Source of the DNA: CADCTQ01 sp963844325
GTDB lineage: Bacteria > Bacteroidota > Bacteroidia > Cytophagales > 172606-1
DNA: 64,000 nucleotides
Assembly: GCA_963844325.1 (NCBI GenBank)
Contig: CAWJNV010000001.1
Location: 2,666,001-2,730,000, forward strand
Reading direction: 5' to 3'
Every line of letters starts with the position of its first letter. Positions within the stretch are counted from its first letter, which is position 1. Made by a program: the position numbers and the translations under genes. The notes under the pieces were generated by a model that was given only the letters and a program-made list of their open reading frames with translations, searched no databases and had not been told where the DNA came from. This document shows, piece after piece, positions 18,566-25,785 of the stretch.

Positions 18566-18835
18566 CGCATGGTTGGCGTAAAAAGCTTCGGCTACTAACT
18601 CTGCTCAGGATTAACGTTCATCACTGTAAGCGTGCGGAACAACCGGCGGTTAGTATAATGAACAGATAAATGTGCGCTACGCGTATTCAGCGATTTTCTG
18701 GTATAATACTAACCGCCGGTTGTGGAGCACGCTGAATGTCATGGACGCGTAATGATGTATGGGTAGCTTGAAAACGACCACGGCGAAACACCGCAGTATG
18801 GATGCTAACCAAAGCTTTTGATTGCCAACGATGCG
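18566..18835 (-). ncRNA. Candidate retron msr-msd RNA
   Basis: About 270 nt read on the minus strand. Ends: a1 (18835-18812) and a2 (18588-18566) are complementary as CGCAT, GTTGGC and AAAGCTT blocks with small interruptions. Just inside a1 is TTAGC (AGC at 18806-18804), the usual context of the priming guanosine. Next comes a 9-bp msr hairpin with a TTT loop (about 18797-18777). The msd is a long hairpin with arms 18732-18706 and 18656-18630: 18 bp perfect, a symmetric 3x3 bulge and 6 more pairs. Its strand matches the RT operon. The terminator at 18527-18561 follows. No other function was found for this stretch. Confidence 0.82.
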
Positions 18836-18851
18836 AAAGAACTATTTAGAA

Positions 18852-18876
18852 GTGCGAGAATAGCGTAATCCCGCAC
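18852..18876. other. Short hairpin between the WGR gene and the retron RNA
   Basis: GTGCGAGA and TCCCGCAC flank a 9-base loop (one mismatch). It lies downstream of the WGR gene and 17 bp before the RNA start. It could end the WGR transcript or be part of the RNA leader, but no T-run follows. The rest of 18877-18941 shows nothing clear. Confidence 0.3.
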
Positions 18877-18941
18877 CACTGCAAAACGAAAATAAGTGTA
18901 CTCATCCGCGCTGCCTTGCAAAGACAGAAAGTGCGCTCTTT

Positions 18942-19865
18942 TCAACCGGCGACCGACAGCAGCCGCCGGGCCAGGGGCAGCAACGCGCCCTGCAAATCGG
19001 GCTGAAACTTGCTCAGAATGGCCGTGGCGCCGTTTTCAAAGCCGATTTCTACCTGGTAAAGGTGACCGTTGTCTACTTCCAGCCGCAGGGGTTCTCCGGG
19101 GATGTCGGCGGGCTGGCGGGCCACGAGCTTCTCGCCCAGCAACTGCGCCCCGTCAAACCGTACATCGCCGTTGTGCCAGGCAGGGCCGCTCAGCGCCCCG
19201 GCGACCTGCGCGTGGCCGGCCGGCAAGTGCCAGGTGAACCGGTAACCCGCATTTTTGGTAACCAACTGCCCGCCCGAAAGCTCTTTTTTCACCACGTTAT
19301 AGTAGCCGATGCTGCACACCACCGGCCGCTGGCCGAACAGGTGGCCGTACTGCCGCCGGACTGCCAGCGGGGGCCGCGGATCGGCCGTTGAGGCGTAACC
19401 GGACCGGGTTTTCTCGTCGGTCAGCCGTTCCAGTTCCCGCACCGCCAGCAGGTTTTTGTAGCATTCGAATTGGTCTTCCGTGCCGTCGGTGCCCACCCGG
19501 CCCGCGTAGCAAGTAACCGTTTTCCCGTCCACCCGCCCTTCCCAGAACTGGTCGCCCGACTGGAGGTACACGTGGCGGCTTTCGGCCGTATCGGGGCCGT
19601 AGAAATACAGGTTGAACCGGCCGTTGTTGCGCGACGACAGTTGGTCGTGCCCCGCAATGGCGCTTACCAGCTGCGACACCTGGTCCTGGAAGGCCTGAAA
19701 GCCGAGCCGCCGCAGTTCGTTCTTGACGTCGAGGGTGGTGGTGGAGCCGTTCCGGGCCATGAGGTCGTAGGTGGTTGCCCGTACTTCCCCGAGGGTGGCC
19801 GCCCGGCCGGGTGCGCTTCCGCCGCCGGTGTTGCCGAGCAGCGAGTGGATGATCTTCTTGAACAT
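18942..19865 (-). CDS. Stand-alone WGR-domain protein
   Basis: 307 aa from the ATG at 19865; in-frame sequence to 19979 overlaps the PARP gene and is discarded. Residues ~24-90 form a small helical domain (ATTYDLMARNG, DVKNELRRLGF, RFNLYFYG). Residues ~100-157 are a WGR domain (FWEGRVDGKTVTCYAGRVGT, then a helix and EKTRSGY). The remaining 150 residues are unrecognised and beta-rich. WGR domains in PARPs sense DNA or RNA ends, so this may be a nucleic-acid reader. It starts 19 bp after the PARP stop, implying one operon. Confidence 0.8.
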   Translation of the reverse strand: MFKKIIHSLLGNTGGGSAPGRAATLGEVRATTYDLMARNGSTTTLDVKNELRRLGFQAFQDQVSQLVSAIAGHDQLSSRNNGRFNLYFYGPDTAESRHVYLQSGDQFWEGRVDGKTVTCYAGRVGTDGTEDQFECYKNLLAVRELERLTDEKTRSGYASTADPRPPLAVRRQYGHLFGQRPVVCSIGYYNVVKKELSGGQLVTKNAGYRFTWHLPAGHAQVAGALSGPAWHNGDVRFDGAQLLGEKLVARQPADIPGEPLRLEVDNGHLYQVEIGFENGATAILSKFQPDLQGALLPLARRLLSVAG

Positions 19866-19884
19866 GGATGGGGCGGAAAGAGGG

Positions 19885-21135
19885 TTAGTTCCGTACTTCC
19901 ACCAGGTACTCAATGGAGCACTGGGCCTGGTTGTACACAATGTATTCGTTGTTGCGCAGGTCGGCGCCGCCTTCGGCAAACAGAGAGTCCAGGTGCGGGC
20001 CCCGCTTCTTGAGGTTCTCTTCCGTTAAGTTATAGCACCAGTCGGGTTCGTGCTTCTGGATGTGAAGCTGGTTGCCCACGTGTACCCGGTAGAGGGCCAG
20101 GAAGCCCCGGTCGGCGTTGCCGCGCGTCCAGTACGAACCGGAAAGCGACGTGTAGTTGAGGGATTTGCGGAATTTGTCGGCGAAATACAGGCCGTACCCG
20201 AACATCTTGCCCGTGATCACCGCGTTGGCCGGCCGCAGCACCAGGCCCGTTTCCATGATGGAAATCCAGTTTTCGTTGCGGCTGCCGTGCCAGAACAATT
20301 CCTCCTGGCGGTTGTTCCGGGTCGCCAGCCAGTCCTGGTACCACCGCTGGGTTTTGTGGTTGCGGACGCGGAAAGCACGGCGGAACTTGCCCGCTTCGTC
20401 CTGCATCTTGCCCTTGATCATGTCGATGATTGACGGGTCGGTAACCGGCTCCACTTCCAGGCCCATCGTTTGCAGGATGTTGATTTTTTCTTTTTGGGCA
20501 CCGGTGGCCTCTTTTTTCCGCTCATTGATCTCCACCTGGCCGCGCATAACGTCCAGCGTGGCCTGTTCGTTGGCCAGGTTGTTTTCGAGGGCTTTCAATT
20601 CGTCGGCGCCGGGGACCCCTTTGAGCAGGTGGTCTTTTACGTTGCCCATCCGCCGGGGAATCACCTTGTAGAGTTCCAGCAACCCGTCGTTGAACGCCGC
20701 CACGTCCATGCCCCCTCCAACCTGGCCCACCAGCCGGTCGAGCCACCGCTGGGCTTCGGCAACCTGCTTGCGGGTCACCTGGTCGGCCGTTACGTTGTAG
20801 TTGTTGCTCACCGACTTTTTGGCGTATTGCATCAACTGGTTAATCAGTTCGTGCACGACCGGGTCGTCAACGTCGGCCAGTTCTACTTCGTCGCCGGCTT
20901 CCACGAACAGGTGCGTCTGGTCTTTGTACCCTTTGTTTACCTTTTCCCGGTACTTCTTGTCCCATTCCCGGAGGGGGTAGGTTTGACGGGAAGGCGTGCT
21001 GCCCACGCGGCCGTACAGCACCGTGAAGGTACTGTCGCCGTTTTCCTTCATTTCGTAAAACTTGTTGTTGTTGTCGGAAGTCACCATAATCAGCTTTACG
21101 GTACGGGCGGGAGAGGTAACAACGGGCGTGTGCAT
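19885..21135 (-). CDS. WGR-PARP: poly(ADP-ribose) polymerase-like ADP-ribosyltransferase
   Basis: 416 aa in the order known for eukaryotic PARP2/3: WGR domain (~12-80, VLYGRVGS), helical regulatory domain (~92-205), and ART catalytic domain (~225-416). The H-Y-E triad is intact: H283 in FWHGSRNENW, Y317 in GYGLYFADKF, E397 in NNEYIVYNQAQ. The Glu context is nearly that of human PARP1, so polymer or mono-ADP-ribose transfer from NAD+ is likely. No DNA-binding zinc finger precedes WGR. It is the first gene of a minus-strand run that continues with the WGR protein and the retron RNA, RT and partners. Confidence 0.93.
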   Translation of the reverse strand: MHTPVVTSPARTVKLIMVTSDNNNKFYEMKENGDSTFTVLYGRVGSTPSRQTYPLREWDKKYREKVNKGYKDQTHLFVEAGDEVELADVDDPVVHELINQLMQYAKKSVSNNYNVTADQVTRKQVAEAQRWLDRLVGQVGGGMDVAAFNDGLLELYKVIPRRMGNVKDHLLKGVPGADELKALENNLANEQATLDVMRGQVEINERKKEATGAQKEKINILQTMGLEVEPVTDPSIIDMIKGKMQDEAGKFRRAFRVRNHKTQRWYQDWLATRNNRQEELFWHGSRNENWISIMETGLVLRPANAVITGKMFGYGLYFADKFRKSLNYTSLSGSYWTRGNADRGFLALYRVHVGNQLHIQKHEPDWCYNLTEENLKKRGPHLDSLFAEGGADLRNNEYIVYNQAQCSIEYLVEVRN

Positions 21136-21185
21136 GGGGGTAAACGTTTGATTGGGGGATGTCTGACGGAAACGGTTACTTTATT

Positions 21186-21206
21186 TATAGTGTAAATAAC
21201 ACTATA
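21186..21206. promoter_or_regulatory. Palindromic operator candidate upstream of the PARP gene
   Basis: A perfect inverted repeat TATAGTGT-N5-ACACTATA in AT-rich DNA, 51-71 bp before the PARP start codon. It sits just downstream of a possible promoter at 21221-21251, a position suited to repression. The binding protein is unknown. Confidence 0.5.
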
Positions 21207-21220
21207 ATTTAGTTTATGTG

Positions 21221-21251
21221 CAAATATTTCGATATTTATTTTTGGAATAAA
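21221..21251 (-). promoter_or_regulatory. Possible promoter for the WGR-PARP gene
   Basis: Read on the minus strand: TTTA at 21251-21248, a 19-bp spacer, then AATATTTG at 21228-21221 (one mismatch to TAnnTTTG). Spacing is ideal, but each box is imperfect and the region is AT-rich, so chance matches are likely. Confidence 0.3.
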
Positions 21252-21296
21252 TATAGTAAAGGCACCTAATAAATTGGCTTTTAATACTATATTTAT
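21247..21296. repeat. 12-bp perfect inverted repeat in the PARP/glycohydrolase intergenic
   Basis: ATAAATATAGTA at 21247-21258 and TACTATATTTAT at 21285-21296, 26 bp apart. The 500-bp interval 21136-21634 is far more AT-rich than the genes around it and holds no coding frame I can support. The spaced palindrome could bind a dimeric regulator or form a weak stem. The rest of the interval, 21300-21634, shows only AT-rich runs. Confidence 0.45.
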
Positions 21297-21634
21297 ATGG
21301 AAAGCGGCGTTGCGTGTCGATTCTTGGAGACGTCTGACGGAGAAGCTTGGCGGCCTTCTTGCAACTTAATACGGGTAAAGCGAAGAATATTTTGGTTTAC
21401 AAAGTGTTGATAAACAACTGTTTGTATTTATGCGTTGATTAGTCTTGCTTCAAGACGCATAGTTTTCTGTGTTACTACCCGGGATGGAACGTTAGAAAAG
21501 CAGGATAATGGATGAATATATTTTTATTCTATTAGTATATAAATTTATAGTAGTGAGTTACTATTTTTATATTCTAAAGATAAGACATCCGTTTTTGCGC
21601 TTCCTTTTTCCTTTTTAAAATTCTTACTTGCATC

Positions 21635-22405
21635 ATGTTAGGAGCAATAATTGGCGACATTGCCGGGTCGGTCTACGAGAAGAGCGGCATGAAAAATCCG
21701 GATTTTCCCTTTTTCCGGGCCGACTGCCGCTTCACCGACGATACCGTACTCACGCTGGCCGTTGCCGACGCCCTGCTGCACAAAAGACCCTTCGGCGTAA
21801 GCATCCGGCACTTTGGGCGTACCTACCCGCACCGGGGGTACGGGGGCATGTTTACCGACTGGTTAAAGGATGACAACGCCGGGCCCTACAACAGCTACGG
21901 CAACGGGTCCGCCATGCGGGTGAGCCCGGTGGGTTTTGCCGGCCGCTCCCTCGACCAGGTGCTCGAACTGGCCCGGCAATCGGCGGAACCCACGCACAAC
22001 CACCCGGAAGGAATCAAAGGGGCCCAGGCCGTGGCCGCGGGCATTTTCCTGGGACGGCAGGGCAAAGGCAAGGAAGCCATCCGCACCACCCTGGAAGAAC
22101 TTTTCGGGTACGACCTGCGGCGCAAGGCCGACGAGATCCGGCCGGCCTACCGGTTCGACGTAACCTGCCAGGGGTCCGTTCCCGAATCAATCATCGCCTT
22201 CCTCGACAGCCACGACCTGGAGAGTGCCATCCGCCTGGCCGTGTCGATGGGCGGCGACGCCGATACAATGGCCGCCATTGCCGGCGCCCTGGCCCACGCG
22301 CATTACCGCCGCATTCCGCTGCCTTTCGTGTACCGGGCCAGCCAGGTGCTCACCCCCGCCCTCTGGAACATTGTAGTGACCTTCCACCGGAAGTACAAGA
22401 CGTAA
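21635..22405 (+). CDS. ADP-ribosylglycohydrolase
   Basis: 256 aa, typical of the DraG/ARH-like family that hydrolyses ADP-ribose from modified targets using two metal ions. Seen: GAIIGDIAGSVYE at 3-15, the metal-binding T34-D35-D36, GNGSAMRVSP, THNHPEGIKGA, and the second metal site GGDAD at 206-210. All expected residues are present. It is divergent from the WGR-PARP operon across the AT-rich interval, which suggests it reverses that enzyme's marks. A signal peptide is absent, so it is cytoplasmic. Confidence 0.93.
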   Translation: MLGAIIGDIAGSVYEKSGMKNPDFPFFRADCRFTDDTVLTLAVADALLHKRPFGVSIRHFGRTYPHRGYGGMFTDWLKDDNAGPYNSYGNGSAMRVSPVGFAGRSLDQVLELARQSAEPTHNHPEGIKGAQAVAAGIFLGRQGKGKEAIRTTLEELFGYDLRRKADEIRPAYRFDVTCQGSVPESIIAFLDSHDLESAIRLAVSMGGDADTMAAIAGALAHAHYRRIPLPFVYRASQVLTPALWNIVVTFHRKYKT

Positions 22406-22436
22406 ACCACGCAGGCGGGCCTTTCCGTGAAACGGC

Positions 22437-22943
22437 TTAAGAGGACAGCGGGGCCGGACCGGGCGTTTTCCCGCCGGGCCTTTGTCCGTCGGGTTGTGCA
22501 TCCACCTGCGCTTCGAGCTGGGCCCCGTTGCGTTCTTCCAGGTCGGCCGCTTCCTGTTCCTCCTTCATCTCCCGGGAGAGGAAATAGTTGAGGGCCGTCC
22601 GGATGAAGGCAATGGCCGCCAGCTTACCGATCTGGTCCCAGGTGGGCGCCACGGCCGTGGAGATGATGTCGGCGCCCAGGTGAAATTCCAGCGCCAGGGC
22701 CAGGTACCGCGCCAGCACCAGCCGGATGCGGTTGTAGTTGCGGATGCGGGCCGACGCCAGGCTGCGGAAAAAGTAGTATCCCGCAATGACGACGCCGATG
22801 CCGATCACCAGGGCGCCGGTGATTTCGAGGGCCAGCTTGAGCCACTGCACCAGGTTGATGACCGTGCTTTCGGCCCCGGTCTCGGCCGGGCCCGGAATGA
22901 GGGCGGGTACTCCCTCCGCTACCCGATCGAATGTCCAATGCAT
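22437..22943 (-). CDS. DUF1622 family membrane protein
   Basis: 168 aa. Three hydrophobic segments are visible (residues ~38-60, LALEITGALVIGIGVVIAGYY; ~80-95; ~105-122), joined by a basic loop (RIRNYNRIRLVLARYLAL). It ends in a hydrophilic tail rich in Glu and Gln. This is the DUF1622 pattern, a small inner-membrane family of unknown function. It is convergent with the glycohydrolase gene (31 bp apart) and has no visible link to it. Confidence 0.75.
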   Translation of the reverse strand: MHWTFDRVAEGVPALIPGPAETGAESTVINLVQWLKLALEITGALVIGIGVVIAGYYFFRSLASARIRNYNRIRLVLARYLALALEFHLGADIISTAVAPTWDQIGKLAAIAFIRTALNYFLSREMKEEQEAADLEERNGAQLEAQVDAQPDGQRPGGKTPGPAPLSS

Positions 22944-23100
22944 CGGCTTGCCCGGTCCTCCCCGGGCCGGTAAAAAGTGAGTAGCTTGTTCTACGCGGGG
23001 CCGGCCCGGGAAGTTGATTTTACCCCGGGATGAACAGGATTAAACTGATAAATTGGCAGATATTTGACCAATACTACACGCACGTAAATTACCCCATCGC

Positions 23101-23796
23101 ATGAAAAAACTGTTGATCCTGACTTTTTTACTCGGGGCCGCCCCGCCCGCCGATTTGCTGGCGCAGGGGCAGAGCCGGTCCCTCTTCAACGGCAAGGACC
23201 TGACCGGCTGGCACCAGGACGTACCCGACCTGGACAAAAATCCGTCCCTGAAGAGTCCCTTCCTCGTCCGCAAGGGCCTGCTGGTGAGCATGGGCAACCC
23301 CAACGGGCACCTGATCACCGACTCCGTCTATTCGAATTACCGGCTCCAGTTCCAGTACCGCTTCGCCGGCAAGCCCGGCAACTGCGGCGTACTCGTCCAC
23401 GCCTCCACGCCGCGGGCCCTCTACAAAATGTTTCCCAAGTCGGTGGAAGTGCAGATGATGCACCAGAATGCGGGCGACTTCTGGTGCATCCGCGAAGACA
23501 TTGCCGTGCCCGACATGGAGAAGCGCCGCGGCGACAAGGCCCAGTGGGGGACGACCGAAGACAAGCTGCGCCGCATCGTCAACCTCACCGACAACTCCGA
23601 AAAACCGCTGGGCCAGTGGAACACCATGACTATCGAATGCCTGGGCGACTCGGTAAAGGTGTGGCTGAACGGCGACCTGGTGAACTACGGCTCCGGCAGC
23701 ACCGCCCAGAAAGGCCAGATTGCCCTCCAGGCCGAAGGCGCCGAAGTCGAATTCAAACAAATCCGGCTCACGCCTATTACGAAGCTGTCGGAGTAG
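23101..23796 (+). CDS. DUF1080 / 3-keto-disaccharide hydrolase domain protein
   Basis: 231 aa with a signal peptide ending LLAQGQ. The mature part is one concanavalin-like sandwich with the family signatures SLFNGKDLTGWH, NYRLQFQYRF, GNCGVLVHAS, PKSVEVQMMH and WNTMTIECLGDSVKVWLNG. Members hydrolyse 3-keto-glycosides or act on polysaccharide-derived sugars in the periplasm. No sugar oxidoreductase lies beside it here, although a Gfo/Idh gene is 30 kb away. Confidence 0.85.
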   Translation: MKKLLILTFLLGAAPPADLLAQGQSRSLFNGKDLTGWHQDVPDLDKNPSLKSPFLVRKGLLVSMGNPNGHLITDSVYSNYRLQFQYRFAGKPGNCGVLVHASTPRALYKMFPKSVEVQMMHQNAGDFWCIREDIAVPDMEKRRGDKAQWGTTEDKLRRIVNLTDNSEKPLGQWNTMTIECLGDSVKVWLNGDLVNYGSGSTAQKGQIALQAEGAEVEFKQIRLTPITKLSE

Positions 23797-23807
23797 ACGG
23801 CGGAAAG

Positions 23808-23932
23808 GGTTGTTCGTTGATCGTTGTTCGTTGTTCGAAAACGCAAAACGATAAAAGCCAGAAAGCCCGGCAACGACTGGTTACCGGGCTTTCTGACTTA
23901 TGCGAACAACGAACAACGATCAACGAACAACC
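23808..23932. repeat. 30-bp perfect inverted repeat enclosing a terminator hairpin
   Basis: Arms at 23808-23837 and 23903-23932 are exactly complementary and consist of repeats of GTTGTTCG, GTTGATCG and the like. Inside sits a second perfect 12-bp stem (23859-23870 with 23884-23895; CAGAAAGCCCGG). It lies between the convergent DUF1080 and desaturase genes and could terminate both. Same word family as 3433-3507. Confidence 0.8.
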
Positions 23933-23942
23933 AACAACGATT

Positions 23943-24722
23943 TTAAGCCGCTTTTTCGATCTCTCTTTTCTTCATGGATACTTCGGCGGCGTTTTTCTTG
24001 GGCAGTTGGATGATGCCCACGAGGTTGAACAGCTTGATGACCTGGTAGGTAGGATCAATCTCGTACCACTTGAAGGCAAAGTTGGCGCGGTTGCCGTAGG
24101 TGTGGTGGTTGTTGTGAAACCCTTCGCCCATCATGAACACGTCTACGGGCATCAGGTTACGCGAAGTGTCTTTTACCTTGAAGGTGATGTAGCCGATCTT
24201 GTGGGCAAACCAGTTGATGATGGCCCCGTGGATGGGCGACATCAGGAAGTGGACGGGCAGCAGCAGGAACCACAGCGGGGAAGGCGCGAAGTAGATGTAA
24301 AACAGCGTGTACAGGGCTCCCCACACGAGCCGTACCCAACGTTCGGAGGCAAAGTCATCGAAAGCCTTCCAGTCGGGTACGTTAGCCGTGAACTTGGCGT
24401 CAACCGTGACCTTGCGGTTGCGGAGGTCGTGGTAGAACGTGTACGTCTTCCACATCATGTCGAAGATGCCGGTGCTGTACTTGGGAGAATGGGGATCTTC
24501 TTCGGTATCGGCAAAGGCGTGGTGCATGCGGTGCATCACCCCGTAAGCGTAGGCGCTCAGGTAGTTGGAGCCCTGGAAGATGAACGTGAGCACGAAGAAA
24601 ACCTTCTCCCACGCTTTGGACATGGTGAACGCCCGGTGGGCGGCGTAGCGGTGCAGGAAGAAAGTCTGGAAGAACAGCGACCCGTACCAGTGAATCGCAA
24701 AGAAGAGGAGTATGGCGACCAT
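23943..24722 (-). CDS. Acyl-CoA / fatty acid desaturase
   Basis: 259 aa from the ATG at 24722, where the first membrane helix begins; the longer frame to 24890 runs through a repeat hairpin. The three histidine boxes for the di-iron centre are present: HRYAAHR, HRMHHAF and HNNHH, with membrane helices between them (FFVLTFIFQG, WFLLLPVHFLMSPIHGAI). It should introduce a double bond into acyl chains at the cytoplasmic membrane, using electrons from a partner not found here. Confidence 0.9.
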   Translation of the reverse strand: MVAILLFFAIHWYGSLFFQTFFLHRYAAHRAFTMSKAWEKVFFVLTFIFQGSNYLSAYAYGVMHRMHHAFADTEEDPHSPKYSTGIFDMMWKTYTFYHDLRNRKVTVDAKFTANVPDWKAFDDFASERWVRLVWGALYTLFYIYFAPSPLWFLLLPVHFLMSPIHGAIINWFAHKIGYITFKVKDTSRNLMPVDVFMMGEGFHNNHHTYGNRANFAFKWYEIDPTYQVIKLFNLVGIIQLPKKNAAEVSMKKREIEKAA

Positions 24723-24825
24723 AGCGTTTTTTTTCAAAATTGCCCCTTCTCCGCCCATCCTGCCAGCGAAAACCGACGACCGGTCCATAATCGCCGACGA
24801 CCTGCATAACTTTCCAACCCACTTG

Positions 24826-24917
24826 TAGACAGGAGACATGAGATGTGAGACATGAGACATTAGACTGGAACGCGTACCCTCCGGTCTCATGTCTCCGGTC
24901 TAACATCTCCCGTCTAT
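24826..24917. repeat. Imperfect stem-loop of GAGACATGAGAC-type words
   Basis: The left part repeats AGACATGAGA and GAGACATTAGAC; the right part is its approximate complement (GTCTCATGTCTCC, GTCTAACATCTCCCGTCTA). It lies between the desaturase and the LytTR regulator genes, both read leftward. A sister element is at 25672-25780. Confidence 0.6.
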
Positions 24918-25660
24918 AAGTTGAGCCAGTCCTTGAACGCCTGGACCCGTTCGCGGCTCACGAACACTTCTTCGGTTTCGGGCGGGGTGAGTTCGAGCTT
25001 GAGGCGGCCGTTGAAGTGCGGGTTGATCTTTTTGATGGCGTCCAGCGACACCAGGCGGCTGCGGCTGATGCGGTTGAACTGCCGGGCGTCTACCTGTTCG
25101 GTGATCTGGTCGAGGGTGGGTTCGATCACGTACCGCTGGTTGTCGAACGTGATCAGGAAGGTCAGTTTCTGCTCACTCTTGAAGTAGGCGATTTCGGTCG
25201 TTTTGATCACGGCCAGGCCGTTGCCCTTCTTCACCAGGAAGCGTTCCTTAAAGGCTTCTTTGGGCGGCTCAGACCGCAGGGCCAGCCCTTTCTGCTGCAT
25301 CCGGTAGGACTGGTGTTCGTACTTCTTGAGGGCGGCCCGCAGTTCGTCGGGGTCGATGGGCTTGAGCAGGTAATCCACGCTGTTCTGCTTGAAGGCTTGC
25401 AGGGCGTAGTGGTCGAAGGCCGTGGTGTAGATGATGGGCGCCCCGATGGGCAACTGGCGGAACAGTTCGAAGCTATCCTTGTCTTCCAGTTGGATGTCCG
25501 AGAAGATCAGGTCCGGCTCCGGGTTGTTGCGGAACCACGCCAGGCCGCTCTCCACCGACGGCAGGATGGCCAGCACCTCAATGGCCGGGTCGATCTGCCG
25601 CAGCAGGAAGCCCAGCTTTTCGGCCGAAAAATACTCATCTTCAATGATTACGATCTTCAT
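24914..25660 (-). CDS. LytTR-family response regulator
   Basis: 248 aa. Receiver domain with E7-D8, phosphoacceptor D55 in LIFSDIQLED and the Lys in DYLLKPIDPD. The LytTR domain spans about 140-248 (RFLVKKGNGLAVIKTTEIAYF, FNRISRSRLVSLDAIKKINPH). It pairs with the kinase gene upstream, from which it is separated by 110 bp filled by a repeat hairpin, instead of the tight overlap seen for the pair at 9.5 kb. Confidence 0.92.
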   Translation of the reverse strand: MKIVIIEDEYFSAEKLGFLLRQIDPAIEVLAILPSVESGLAWFRNNPEPDLIFSDIQLEDKDSFELFRQLPIGAPIIYTTAFDHYALQAFKQNSVDYLLKPIDPDELRAALKKYEHQSYRMQQKGLALRSEPPKEAFKERFLVKKGNGLAVIKTTEIAYFKSEQKLTFLITFDNQRYVIEPTLDQITEQVDARQFNRISRSRLVSLDAIKKINPHFNGRLKLELTPPETEEVFVSRERVQAFKDWLNL

Positions 25661-25665
25661 AGGTA

Positions 25666-25785
25666 GACATTAGACAGGAGACGTTAGACGGGAGACGTTA
25701 GATATCAGACAAGAGACGTAAGACGTAAGACATGAGACGCGTTCCGGTCTGATGTCTCATGTCTGGTATCTTACGTCTCCAAAAG
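25666..25785. repeat. Stem-loop of AGACGTTAGAC / AGACATGAGAC words
   Basis: Near-tandem words (AGACATTAGAC, AGACGTTAGAC, AGACGTAAGAC, AGACATGAGAC) are followed by their approximate complement (GTCTGATGTCTCATGTCTGG, ATCTTACGTCTCC). It sits in the kinase-regulator gap and slightly overlaps the kinase 3' end. Sister of 24826-24917. Confidence 0.6.

Noticed and set aside
23063..23092. TTTG-N18-TAAATTAC promoter for the DUF1080 gene
   Set aside because: The -7 box matches poorly and would put the start of transcription almost at the ATG.
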